Source of the DNA: Thioalkalivibrio sp. ALJ16
GTDB lineage: Bacteria > Pseudomonadota > Gammaproteobacteria > Ectothiorhodospirales > Ectothiorhodospiraceae
DNA length: 64,000 nt
Reading direction: 5' to 3'
NCBI RefSeq assembly: GCF_000377345.1
Contig: NZ_KB898037.1
Span: forward strand, 340,239-404,238
Under the pieces are notes generated by a model. The model had not been told where the DNA came from. It was given only the letters and a program-made list of their open reading frames with translations, and searched no databases. Made by a program: the position numbers and the translations under genes. This document shows, in pieces, positions 55,387-64,000 of this stretch. Every line of letters begins with the position of its first letter. The stretch's first letter is position 1.

Positions 55387-56306
55387 GGGTGGTCCGGGGC
55401 AGGGTCGGCGGGTCCTGGAGCCTGTGATCCGGTTGCGCCTTCCGGCGTCTCGTCCACGGTGATCGGGTCAATGATCGGGGACACCCCGTCGGTCCACAGC
55501 AGCAGGACCTCGCGCGATCGGTCCAGGGCCGCGAGCGGTTCCGCCTCGATGCTCAGGAACGGCTGGCCTTGCAGGCGCTCCACCGAGACCACCCGGGCCA
55601 CCGGGTAGTCGGCCGGGAAGCGCCCGCCAAGGCCCGAGGTCAGCAGCAGGTCGCCGGGCTCGACGTCTTCCTGGAGCGGGACGTGGCGCATCTCCAGGCG
55701 TTGCGGGTTGCCGGTGCCGACCACCAGGCCGCGCAGCCCGGTGCGCGCGCTCAGCACCGGCAGGGCGTGCGCGGGGTCGGAGATCAGCAGGGCGATGGAG
55801 CTGTTCAGGCGGGTCGAGAGCACCTGGCCGATCACGCCGTCGGCGTTGATCACGGGCTGGCCGACGTACACGTCGTCGCGGCGTCCCTTGTTCAGCACGA
55901 TCTGCTGGCGGAAGGGATCGAGGTCGACGGCCAGGAGCTTGGCAATCTCCACCCGCTCTTCGGCCTGCTCGGCGGTGCTCAGCAGGGCGCGCAGGCGGTC
56001 GTTCTCCAGCTGCAGGGCCTCGAAGCGCAGCTGCCGCGCCCGCAGCTCGGCGTTTTCGCTGCGCAGGATCCGGTTTTCGGTGATCAGATCCTCGCGGCTG
56101 GTGAACGAGTCGAGCACACGGCTGACGGCGCGGACCGGTGCGTCCACCGCGACCTGCAGGGGGTAGGTGATCGTGGCCAGTGTGCTGCGCACGACCTGCA
56201 GTTCGTTCACACGGTGGTCCAGCGCCATCAGCGCCAGACCCAGCAGGATCACCGCGAGCAGGCGCAGAGTGGGCGATACACCCAGTCTGAACAGCGGCTT
56301 GCTGAT
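55383..56306 (-). CDS. mreC: Rod shape-determining protein MreC, probable ATC start
   Basis: A 307 aa inner-membrane scaffold: N-terminal helix at about residues 15-30, coiled coil at about 70-112 (ITENRILRSENAELRARQLRFEALQLENDRLRALL), then the periplasmic beta-barrel domain (VGQPVINADGVIGQVL, GLGGRFPADYPVARV). Conventional start GTG 56252 would remove the conserved segment SKPLFRLGVSPTLRLLA before the helix. That segment is in frame from ATC at 56306-56304, preceded at 7 nt by GGAGG, and no ATG, GTG or TTG is placed better. I therefore favour an ATC start; an assembly error or GTG start are alternatives. Confidence 0.85.
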   Translation of the reverse strand: MSKPLFRLGVSPTLRLLAVILLGLALMALDHRVNELQVVRSTLATITYPLQVAVDAPVRAVSRVLDSFTSREDLITENRILRSENAELRARQLRFEALQLENDRLRALLSTAEQAEERVEIAKLLAVDLDPFRQQIVLNKGRRDDVYVGQPVINADGVIGQVLSTRLNSSIALLISDPAHALPVLSARTGLRGLVVGTGNPQRLEMRHVPLQEDVEPGDLLLTSGLGGRFPADYPVARVVSVERLQGQPFLSIEAEPLAALDRSREVLLLWTDGVSPIIDPITVDETPEGATGSQAPGPADPAPDHP

Positions 56307-56439
56307 GGCGAGACCTCCGGTTGCGGAACGCGTCGACGGGGCAGGGCGCGGGTGACGGTGTCGTTCCTGCGCCGCTGCCGACCTGTTGCGGCCCGGAGTT
56401 TAACCCGAGTTTCCGGTTACAGGAGACCCGCGCTGCGGG

Positions 56440-57531
<1,092 letters not shown>

Positions 57532-57626
57532 CTAGCAAGCGCCCGGGGTTTGGGCAACAACGGCTTTGTGGTAAGTTTGCGCTCCGTTTTGCCCGTCGAA
57601 CTGAACGCAACAGGACCCTTCCCGCC

Positions 57627-57914
57627 ATGTCCGTCGATACCTCCGAAGTCCGGCGCATCGCCCATCTCTCTCGTCTGGCCATGAATGACGACCAGGCCCG
57701 GGATTTCGCGGGAGGGCTGAGCGATATCTTTGCCTTTGTCGAACAACTGGATGGGGCGGCCATCGAGGGTGTGGAGCCGATGGCCCACCCGCTGGACGCC
57801 GAGCAGCGCCTGCGCCCGGACGCGGTCACCGAGCCGGACCGGCGCGAGGCCTACCAGGCGATCGCCCCGGCCGTCGAGGGCGGCCTGTACCTGGTCCCGC
57901 GCGTGATCGAGTGA
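57627..57914 (+). CDS. gatC: Aspartyl/glutamyl-tRNA amidotransferase subunit C
   Basis: A 95 aa GatC: VDTSEVRRIAHLSRLAMND at the N-terminus, FAFVEQLDGAAIEGVEPMAHPL, RLRPDAVTEPDRREAYQAIAP and GGLYLVPRVIE at the end, exactly the family form. It stabilises the GatCAB enzyme that converts Glu-tRNA(Gln) and Asp-tRNA(Asn) to the amide forms. First of three co-directional gat genes; gatA follows after 73 nt. Confidence 0.95.
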   Translation: MSVDTSEVRRIAHLSRLAMNDDQARDFAGGLSDIFAFVEQLDGAAIEGVEPMAHPLDAEQRLRPDAVTEPDRREAYQAIAPAVEGGLYLVPRVIE

Positions 57915-57987
57915 TCCGCGCGCGAACCACGCTGTTGCCGTTCTGTTGAACCCGTCACGCTTCTAGCCAGCAAGAGTCCCCGAAACC

Positions 57988-59442
57988 ATGGCCCAGGAAA
58001 CCCTGTCCGGCTGGGTGCGCAAGCTCCAGGCCCGCGAGATCAGTTCGCGCGAACTGACCCAGCTGTATCTGGACCGGATCGAGCGCCTCGATCCGCAACT
58101 GAACAGCTTCATCACCGTGACCGCCGAGCAGGCGCTGGCGCAGGCCGAAGCCGCCGACGCGCGTCTGGCGAAGGGCGAGCAGACCCCGCTGCTGGGTGTG
58201 CCGATCGCGCAGAAGGACATCTTCTGCACCGAGGGCGTGCGCACCTCCTGCGGCTCGCGCATGCTCGATCCGTTCGTCTCGCCTTATAACGCCACGGTGG
58301 TCGAGCGCATGAACGCCGCCGGGGCGGTGATGTTGGGCAAGACCAACATGGACGAGTTCGCGATGGGCTCCTCCAACGAGACCAGTTTCTACGGGCCGGT
58401 GCGCAACCCCTGGGATACCGAGCGTGTCCCGGGCGGCTCCTCCGGTGGCTCCGCCGCCGCGGTGGGCGCGCGCCTGGTGCCGGGGGCCACTGGCACCGAC
58501 ACCGGCGGCTCGATCCGCCAGCCGGCCGCGTTCTGCGGTATCACCGGGCTCAAGCCGACCTACGGCCGCGTGTCCCGCTACGGCATGATTGCCTTCGCCT
58601 CCAGCCTCGATCAGGGCGGTCCTATGGCCGCGACCGCCGAGGACTGCGGCCAGATGCTGAACGCGATGGCGGGCTTCGACGAGCGCGACTCCACCAGCGT
58701 CGAACGCCCGGCCGAGGACTTCACCGCCGCTCTGAACCAGGACCTCAAGGGCCTGCGCATCGGGCTGCCGACCGAGTTCTTCGGCGAGGCGGGCCTCGAC
58801 GAACGCGTGCGCGGCGTGATCGACGCGGCCATCGAGGTGCTCAAGGGCCGTGGCGCCGAGGTGCGCGAGGTTGGCCTGCCCAACAGCCATCTGTCGGTGC
58901 CGGCCTACTACGTGGTTGCCCCGGCCGAATGCTCCTCCAACCTCGCGCGTTTCGACGGCGTGCGCTACGGCTACCGCTGCGAGAACCCCGAGGACCTGAT
59001 GGACCTCTACACCCGCTCGCGCGGGGAGGGCTTCGGCGACGAGGTGAAGCGCCGCATCATGGTCGGCACCTACGTGCTGTCCGCCGGCTACTACGACGCC
59101 TACTACCTGAAGGCACAGAAGGTCCGCCGTATCATCGCCGACGACTTCCGCCGTGCGTTTGCGGACGTGGACGTGCTGCTGGCGCCGACCACCCCGGAGC
59201 TGCCGTTCGCCCTCGGCGCCAAGGCCGACCCGGTCAGCATGTACCTGTCCGACATCTACACCATCGCCGCCAACCTCGCCGGCCTGCCGGCGATGTCGCT
59301 GCCGGCCGGCGAGATCGACGGCCTGCCGGTGGGGCTGCAGCTGATCGGCAACTACTTCGACGAGGCGCGCCTGCTCGGCGTCGCCCACCAGTATCAGCAA
59401 GAGACCGACTGGCACACGCGTGTGCCGGCGGCCTTCGCCTGA
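57988..59442 (+). CDS. gatA: Aspartyl/glutamyl-tRNA amidotransferase subunit A
   Basis: The 484 aa amidase supplies ammonia for tRNA-dependent amidation. The amidase signature is intact: the catalytic Lys in [14 protein letters not shown] near residue 77, [35 protein letters not shown] near 152-185 with cis-Ser/Ser nucleophile, and [26 protein letters not shown]. It is followed 10 nt later by gatB. Standard length. Confidence 0.97.
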   Translation: MAQETLSGWVRKLQAREISSRELTQLYLDRIERLDPQLNSFITVTAEQALAQAEAADARLAKGEQTPLLGVPIAQKDIFCTEGVRTSCGSRMLDPFVSPYNATVVERMNAAGAVMLGKTNMDEFAMGSSNETSFYGPVRNPWDTERVPGGSSGGSAAAVGARLVPGATGTDTGGSIRQPAAFCGITGLKPTYGRVSRYGMIAFASSLDQGGPMAATAEDCGQMLNAMAGFDERDSTSVERPAEDFTAALNQDLKGLRIGLPTEFFGEAGLDERVRGVIDAAIEVLKGRGAEVREVGLPNSHLSVPAYYVVAPAECSSNLARFDGVRYGYRCENPEDLMDLYTRSRGEGFGDEVKRRIMVGTYVLSAGYYDAYYLKAQKVRRIIADDFRRAFADVDVLLAPTTPELPFALGAKADPVSMYLSDIYTIAANLAGLPAMSLPAGEIDGLPVGLQLIGNYFDEARLLGVAHQYQQETDWHTRVPAAFA

Positions 59443-59452
59443 GGATCGCCGC

Positions 59453-60886
59453 ATGGAATGGGAAACCGTCATCGGGCTGGAGATCCACGCCCAGCTCAAT
59501 ACCGTCTCCAAGATCTTCTCCGGGGCGCCCACTGCCTACGGCGCCGAGCCCAACCGCCAGGCCTGCCCGGTGGATCTGGGCATGCCGGGTGTGCTGCCCG
59601 TCCTGAACCAGGGCGCGGTGGAGCGGGCCGTGATGCTGGGTCTGGCGATCAACGCCGAGATCACCCCGCGCTCGGTGTTCGCGCGCAAGAACTACTTCTA
59701 CCCGGACCTCCCCAAGGGCTACCAGATCTCGCAGTTCGAGCTGCCGATCGTGGGCCTGGGGCACCTGGATATCGAGCTGGAGGACGGCACGATCAAGCGC
59801 ATCGGGGTGACCCGTGCGCACCTCGAGGAAGATGCCGGCAAGAGCCTGCACGAGGGCTTCGAGGCGATGACCGGCATCGACCTCAACCGCGCCGGTACCC
59901 CGCTGATCGAGATCGTCTCCGAGCCGGAGCTGCGTTCGGCGAAGGAGGCCGTGGCCTACATGAAGAAGCTGCACTCGCTGGTGCGCTACCTCGATATCTG
60001 CGACGGCAACATGCAGGAGGGCAGCTTCCGCTGCGATGCGAACGTCTCCGTCCGGCCGAAGGGGCAGACCGAGTTCGGTACCCGCGCGGAGCTGAAGAAC
60101 CTGAACTCCTTCCGCTTCGTCGAGCGCGCGATCAACTTCGAGGTCGAACGCCAGATCGACCTGATCGAGGGCGGCGGCACGGTGGTCCAGGAGACCCGCC
60201 TGTACGACCCGGATCGCGACGAGACCCGCTCCATGCGCAGCAAGGAAGAGGCCAACGACTACCGCTACTTCCCCGACCCGGACCTGCTGCCGCTGGTGGT
60301 GGACACGGCGTTCGTGGACCGGATGCGGGAGCGCCTGCCGGAATTGCCGGACGCCAAGCGCGCGCGCTTCGTCGAACAGTACGGTCTGTCCGACTACGAC
60401 GCCGGCGTGCTCACTGCCAGCCGCGAGATGGGGGACTTCTACGAGGCTGTCGCCGCCGGCTGCGATGCGCCCAAGCTCGCCGCCAACTGGGTGATGGGCG
60501 AGTTCTCCGCAGCGATGAACCGCTCCGAGGTCGAACTGGCCGATGCCCCGGTGAATGCCGAGGGCCTGGCCGGGCTGCTGGCGCGCATTCAGGACGAAAC
60601 CATCTCCGGCAAGATCGCCAAGGAGGTCTTCGAGGCGATGTGGAACGGCGAGGGCGACGCCGACGCGGTGATCGAGGCCAAGGGGCTCAAGCAGATCACC
60701 GATACCGGCGCGATCGACGCGATCATCGACGAGGTGATGGCCAGCAACCCGCAGCAGCTCGAGCAGTACCGTGGCGGCAAGGACAAGCTGTTCGGCTTCT
60801 TTGTCGGCCAGGTGATGAAGGCCACCCAGGGCAAGGCCAACCCGGCCCAGGTGAACGAGCGCCTGAAGGCCAAGCTGGACGGATGA
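59453..60886 (+). CDS. gatB: Aspartyl/glutamyl-tRNA amidotransferase subunit B
   Basis: The 477 aa protein recognises the misacylated tRNA and transfers the amide. The start [96 protein letters not shown] and the C-terminal YqeY-like domain ([17 protein letters not shown], [13 protein letters not shown]) are as in the family. It is the last gat gene; hslO starts 18 nt later. Confidence 0.98.
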   Translation: MEWETVIGLEIHAQLNTVSKIFSGAPTAYGAEPNRQACPVDLGMPGVLPVLNQGAVERAVMLGLAINAEITPRSVFARKNYFYPDLPKGYQISQFELPIVGLGHLDIELEDGTIKRIGVTRAHLEEDAGKSLHEGFEAMTGIDLNRAGTPLIEIVSEPELRSAKEAVAYMKKLHSLVRYLDICDGNMQEGSFRCDANVSVRPKGQTEFGTRAELKNLNSFRFVERAINFEVERQIDLIEGGGTVVQETRLYDPDRDETRSMRSKEEANDYRYFPDPDLLPLVVDTAFVDRMRERLPELPDAKRARFVEQYGLSDYDAGVLTASREMGDFYEAVAAGCDAPKLAANWVMGEFSAAMNRSEVELADAPVNAEGLAGLLARIQDETISGKIAKEVFEAMWNGEGDADAVIEAKGLKQITDTGAIDAIIDEVMASNPQQLEQYRGGKDKLFGFFVGQVMKATQGKANPAQVNERLKAKLDG

Positions 60887-60904
60887 TGCAGGGCTGCGGA
60901 CTTC

Positions 60905-61801
60905 ATGCTTGAAACCGACACCCTCCACCGCTTCATGCTGGAGGAGGCCGGGGTGCGCGGCGAGTGGGTGCACCTGGACGCCGCCTGGCAGGCCCTGCTG
61001 GAGCGCCACGAGTATCCGCCGGTGGTGCGCGACCTGCTGGGCCAGGCCTACGCGGCCGTGGCGCTGACGGCCGCCACGCTCAAGTTCGACGGCTCGCTGA
61101 TCCTGCAGGTGACCGGTACCGGCCCCGTGCACATGATCGTGGCCCAGGCCGATGGGCAGGGTCGGCTGCGCGGCCTGGCCCGCTTCCGCGAGACGCCCCC
61201 CGAGGGTGCGACGCTGGCCCAGTGTGCCGGCGACAACGCCCGGTTGATGCTGACGCTGGACCCGGGCGATGGCGGCGAGCGCTACCAGGGCGTGGTCGAG
61301 CTGGAGGGCGAGACCCTGGCGGATGCGATGAACGTCTACTTCGAGCGCTCCGAGCAGCTGCCTACCCGGTTGTGGCTGACGGCCAGCGGCGAGTCCGCCG
61401 CCGGCATGCTCCTGCAGGCGGTGCCGGGCGAGGGTGGGCATGCCGTCACGCGTGACTCGGAGGAGTGGAACCGGGTGACGATTCTCGCCGAGACCACCAG
61501 CGCCAGCGAGCTGCTCCAGCTGGATGCCGGCACGCTGCTGGGGCGGCTGTTCGCGGAGGAGCGCGTGCGGCTGTTTGATGGCACGCAGGTCCGTTTCCAC
61601 TGTTCCTGCTCGCGCGAACGCGTGGGCGAGACCCTGCGCCGTCTCGGGCGCGAGGAGATCCGCAGCATCCTGGCCGAGCAGGGCGCGGTCGACGTGACCT
61701 GCGAGTTCTGCAACGCGCACTATCACTTCGACCCGGTTGATGCCGAGGCGGTTTGCGCGCCCGAGGGCACGCAGCCGCCGACGCCGGATACCCGCCAGTA
61801 G
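60905..61801 (+). CDS. hslO: Redox-regulated chaperone Hsp33
   Basis: A 298 aa oxidation-activated holdase chaperone. The N-terminal domain has LLGQAYAAVALTAATLKFDGSLILQVTGTGPVHMIVAQAD. The zinc redox switch near the C-terminus consists of HCSCSRERV (about residue 232) and VTCEFCNAHYHF (about 265): C-x-C and C-x2-C as in Hsp33. After it is a short extra tail ending PTPDTRQ. ATG 60905 lies 18 nt after gatB. Confidence 0.96.
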   Translation: MLETDTLHRFMLEEAGVRGEWVHLDAAWQALLERHEYPPVVRDLLGQAYAAVALTAATLKFDGSLILQVTGTGPVHMIVAQADGQGRLRGLARFRETPPEGATLAQCAGDNARLMLTLDPGDGGERYQGVVELEGETLADAMNVYFERSEQLPTRLWLTASGESAAGMLLQAVPGEGGHAVTRDSEEWNRVTILAETTSASELLQLDAGTLLGRLFAEERVRLFDGTQVRFHCSCSRERVGETLRRLGREEIRSILAEQGAVDVTCEFCNAHYHFDPVDAEAVCAPEGTQPPTPDTRQ

Positions 61802-61938
61802 TCCGCCCCTCGCGGCCGGCCCTCGTTAGGCGGTCGTGACCTCCGGGCGCCCGTCACGGGCGTCTCCGTGCCCCGCCCCTTTCTCGTCTTGCTATAGATG
61901 CAGTCTGACGTTTCTGGCGTCTGGCAGACGAGGGCGCA

Positions 61939-62355
61939 ATGTATTCCCGGCACACCGAAATCCCGACCCTGGATGTCCGGCCTGGATGGCTGGTGGAGGC
62001 CCGCTATTTCAATCTGGCGCGGCGTGCACTGGTGCGGCTGGGGTCCGAGGTCCGACTGTCGCCGCCGGGCCTCAAGCATCTGGATCTGATCCTGCAGCGG
62101 GATGCCTGGATCGTGGTGGATCGGGTGCTGAATGACATGCCGGTGGTGGCGTGGACCGCATTTCACGCCCGCGGGCGGCGTAGCCTCCATCGCCCCATTG
62201 CCTGCGAGCTGCTGCTGTTCCACGCCATGGGCAGCATGGTGATGAAGCGCGCCCTGAGCGGGATGGAACGCGAGTTGTGTGCTGCCATCGATATGGCCTC
62301 CCCGGCGGCGCCGCCGGGCAAGGTCCTGCCGTTCCTGCCGCGTTCCTGCGCCTGA
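61939..62355 (+). CDS. Hypothetical protein, 138 aa
   Basis: I do not recognise this gene. The protein is soluble, with no signal peptide, moderately basic, and with several hydrophobic beta-like strands (WLVEARYFNLARRALVRLGSEVRLSPP, WIVVDRVLNDMPVVAWTAFHA) and a helical stretch with several methionines (FHAMGSMVMKRALSGM). ATG 61939 follows a 137 nt gap after hslO. Its codon use resembles the neighbours, which supports it as a gene rather than noise. Confidence 0.55.
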   Translation: MYSRHTEIPTLDVRPGWLVEARYFNLARRALVRLGSEVRLSPPGLKHLDLILQRDAWIVVDRVLNDMPVVAWTAFHARGRRSLHRPIACELLLFHAMGSMVMKRALSGMERELCAAIDMASPAAPPGKVLPFLPRSCA

Positions 62356-62384
62356 GTCCGGCGCGCCTGGCTTCCAGCCGGGGG

Positions 62385-63140
62385 TCAGGCGGGCGCGTGG
62401 TGCGGGCTGCACACCGGGCAGGCCGGGTCGCGCCGCAGGCGGATCTCGCGGAACTGCATCGCCAGGCCGTCGAGGATCAGCAGCCGGCCGCTCAGCGTCG
62501 GCAGCCCCATCAGCAGCTTCAGGGCCTCGGTTGCCTGCAGGCTGCCCACCACACCCGGCAGGCTGGCCAGCACGCCGTTGGCGGCACAGGTGTCCTCGTC
62601 CCCGCCACCTTCCCCGTACAGGCAGTGGTAGCAGGCAGCATCCGGCGAGCGGTAATCGAAGGTCGTGAGCTGGCCCTCGAAGCGGATGACCGCGCCGGAG
62701 ACCAGGGGCGTGCTCGCCTCCAGCGCGGCACGACTGATCGTGCCGCGTGCAGCGAAGTTGTCGGTGCCATCCAGAACGACGTCGGCTGTGGCGAACAGCT
62801 GCCGCATGGCGTCAGCATCCAGATGCTCCGCGCGAGTCTCGACGCGGCAGGCGGGGTTCATGGCCGCGATCCGCGCAGCTGCGGAGGCCACCTTGTCGCG
62901 GCCAATGTCGGCGTCGGTATGCAGGATCTGGCGCTGCAGATTGGTCACCTCGACGTGGTCCGGGTCCACCAGGGTCAGGCGGCCCACTCCGGCCGCCGCC
63001 AGGTAAGCAGCCAGCGGCGAACCCAGGCCGCCGAGCCCCATGATGACCGCGTGCGCCTGCAGCAGTGCCTGCTGTCCCTCCACCCCCACACCGGGGAGCA
63101 TGATCTGGCGGCTGTAGCGCAGAAGCTGTTCGTCTTCCAT
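62385..63140 (-). CDS. MoeB/ThiF-family adenylyltransferase
   Basis: A 251 aa E1-like enzyme that adenylates the C-terminal glycine of a sulfur-carrier protein. The ATP site VIMGLGGLGSPLAAYLAAAGVGRLTLVDPDHVEVTNLQRQILH spans about residues 33-75; catalytic Arg/Asp in DGTDNFAARG near 125; and Zn ligands YHCLYGE and CPVCSP (two C-x2-C-type sites). No rhodanese domain is fused. It could serve molybdopterin (MoaD) or thiamine (ThiS) synthesis; the neighbours do not decide. Convergent with the hypothetical gene. Confidence 0.92.
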   Translation of the reverse strand: MEDEQLLRYSRQIMLPGVGVEGQQALLQAHAVIMGLGGLGSPLAAYLAAAGVGRLTLVDPDHVEVTNLQRQILHTDADIGRDKVASAAARIAAMNPACRVETRAEHLDADAMRQLFATADVVLDGTDNFAARGTISRAALEASTPLVSGAVIRFEGQLTTFDYRSPDAACYHCLYGEGGGDEDTCAANGVLASLPGVVGSLQATEALKLLMGLPTLSGRLLILDGLAMQFREIRLRRDPACPVCSPHHAPA

Positions 63141-63309
63141 GGGGGTGTCTCCGGGGTCGGGCCAGAATTGTAAACGGCGTCACGTTCGGGGGCGGCCTCA
63201 GTTAGCTGGCGTTCAGGAACGCGGCCTACGCTGGGAACCTGGCAATCCTGCCACAACCACGGGTCGGTGGGCGCACTCAGCCGACCCGGCTGGAAGGAGG
63301 GTTCACTCC

Positions 63310-63663
63310 ATGAAACGTATTGCGATACTCGCCCCGGCGGCGCTGCTGGCGCTGGCCCTGTCCGCTCCGATCCATGCGGCCCAGCCGGTCGCCGCGGCGC
63401 TGCACGCGTCCGGCGCCGCCACGGTGGATGCGGCCGCCCTGCAGCATGTGCGGCACGGCCATTCGTACGGGTCAAAGCACTATCGGGGTCACCCGGGGGC
63501 GCATGGTCACAAGCAGGCCAAGCGCGCGCAGCAGCGCGGGCGTGGCCACAAGCACGGGCACCGCTACAGCTACCAGGAGCACCACCACCATCATTACCAC
63601 AGCCGTCCGCGGCACCGTTCGCCCAGTGGCTCGATGAACCTGCACCTGCATCTGCCGTTCTAG
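63310..63663 (+). CDS. Histidine-rich exported protein
   Basis: A 117 aa protein with a signal peptide (residues 1-23, PIHAAQ) and a mature part rich in His, Gly, Arg and Lys: about 20 His, including five in a row near residue 93. GAAGGAGG precedes the ATG. It resembles small secreted metal-binding or acid-tolerance-like proteins of no defined family. A strong terminator follows. A role as periplasmic metal sink is plausible but not shown. Confidence 0.75.
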   Translation: MKRIAILAPAALLALALSAPIHAAQPVAAALHASGAATVDAAALQHVRHGHSYGSKHYRGHPGAHGHKQAKRAQQRGRGHKHGHRYSYQEHHHHHYHSRPRHRSPSGSMNLHLHLPF

Positions 63664-63693
63664 GCGCCTGTCCGTACCCGCATCACACGGTTG

Positions 63694-63721
63694 GCCCCGG
63701 CGCGTGCGCCGGGGCTTTTTT
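63694..63721 (+). terminator. Rho-independent terminator after the His-rich gene
   Basis: GCCCCGGCGC, loop GT, GCGCCGGGGC then TTTTTTA: perfect GC stem with a T run. Confidence 0.93.
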
Positions 63722-63723
63722 AT

Positions 63724-63741
63724 GGTTCATCGAAGGATACC
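63724..63741 (+). mobile_element. Possible left end of an ISL3-type insertion sequence
   Basis: GGTTCATCGAAGGATACC lies immediately after the terminator and about 70 bp before the transposase start. It may be the left terminal inverted repeat; the partner end is outside the window, so this is a guess. Confidence 0.3.
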
Positions 63742-63810
63742 GGGGAGGTATTCGAGCGTTGAATGGCATCGTAATCTCGCGTGGAGCCGGGTTGGACACG
63801 GGAGAGCGGG

Positions 63811-64000
63811 ATGCTGGACAAGAAGACGTTGCAGAAGCTGGGCGGTTGGGAAGGCTATCGGCTGGAACGTGCGGTGTGGCCGGAGGAGGCCGGCGGCACG
63901 CTGGAGCTGCACCTGAAGCCGACGCGGCAGTGGATGCACTGCGAACGCTGCGGGCACCGGACGCGTCAGGTGCACGAGACGACGTTGCGGCGGGTTCGGG
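63811..64000 (+). CDS. ISL3-family transposase, N-terminal part
   Basis: Runs off the right edge with 63 codons visible. The start MLDKKTLQKLGGWEGYRLERAVWPEEAGG and the zinc-finger WMHCERCGHRTRQVHETTLRRVR match the N-terminal zf-ISL3 region of ISL3-family transposases (C-x2-C with VH-E/D). It marks an insertion sequence beginning after the His-rich gene. Completeness cannot be judged. Confidence 0.75.
   Translation, partial: MLDKKTLQKLGGWEGYRLERAVWPEEAGGTLELHLKPTRQWMHCERCGHRTRQVHETTLRRVR

Noticed and set aside
59234..61726. 830-codon open frame on the - strand
   Set aside because: Antisense shadow of gatA, gatB and hslO.

Overview
The window reads as chromosomal DNA of a high-GC gammaproteobacterium. 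The gene content (amgK/murU, glnE-ilvE-LPS block, tamAB, mreBCD-gatCAB, hslO, zinc-free DksA-type protein, several thiol-redox proteins and DsrE-fold proteins) best fits Ectothiorhodospiraceae, of the Thioalkalivibrio/Ectothiorhodospira type. That assignment is inference from remembered gene order and protein style, not from a search. Genes are dense, many in overlapping ATGA/GTGA pairs. No rRNA, tRNA, CRISPR array or prophage was seen; the only clear mobile gene is an ISL3-type transposase entering at the right edge.

Region by region. 1-2.9 kb: the start of a glutamate-cysteine-ligase-like gene and an unknown gene, then an ECF sigma factor, a membrane protein with an anti-sigma-like N-terminus and a C-terminal DsrE-like domain, and a second membrane-anchored DsrE-like protein. 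This is the most system-like novelty in the window. 2.9-8.3 kb: cell-wall sugar salvage (murU, amgK) with a CpdA-type phosphodiesterase, dksA, argA, DUF192 and a small HMA metal-binding protein. 8.3-16 kb: ilvD, radC, a glycine-zipper protein, a biotin cluster (bioB, a non-classical methyltransferase, bioF) and comF. 16-23.5 kb: ubiA and a long minus-strand redox/efflux block (SoxW-like thioredoxin, TolC-like protein, periplasmic adaptor, cutA, a DsbD with two alpha domains, TlpA-like lipoprotein). 23.5-28 kb: fxsA, groES-groEL behind a CIRCE operator, an OmpA-domain protein and another periplasmic thioredoxin.

28-38.8 kb: tamB/tamA and a ferric-iron ABC transporter (fbpABC) with a Fur-like box. 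38.8-52 kb: glnE, ilvE, a zf-CHCC protein and an LPS block (GT9, DUF6165, O-antigen ligase-like, GT4, FkbM methyltransferase, 2OG-Fe(II) oxygenase, ELM1-like, LpxL/HtrB-type acyltransferase, waaA). 52-64 kb: SprT-like protease, a coiled-coil/winged-helix protein, rnd, DUF1244, mreBCD (mreC seems to start at ATC), gatCAB, hslO, a MoeB/ThiF-type enzyme, a His-rich exported protein and the ISL3 transposase.

Across the window lie four copies of one palindromic repeat of about 190-320 bp with inverted ends (GGGAAACACTGATTAATGCAC and variants), at about 10.9, 16.9, 28.2 and 42.7 kb. They have no coding potential of their own, and their ends repeatedly coincide with the stop codons of adjacent genes (radC, the 11.1 kb gene, tamB, ilvE, and a stray end at tlpA).
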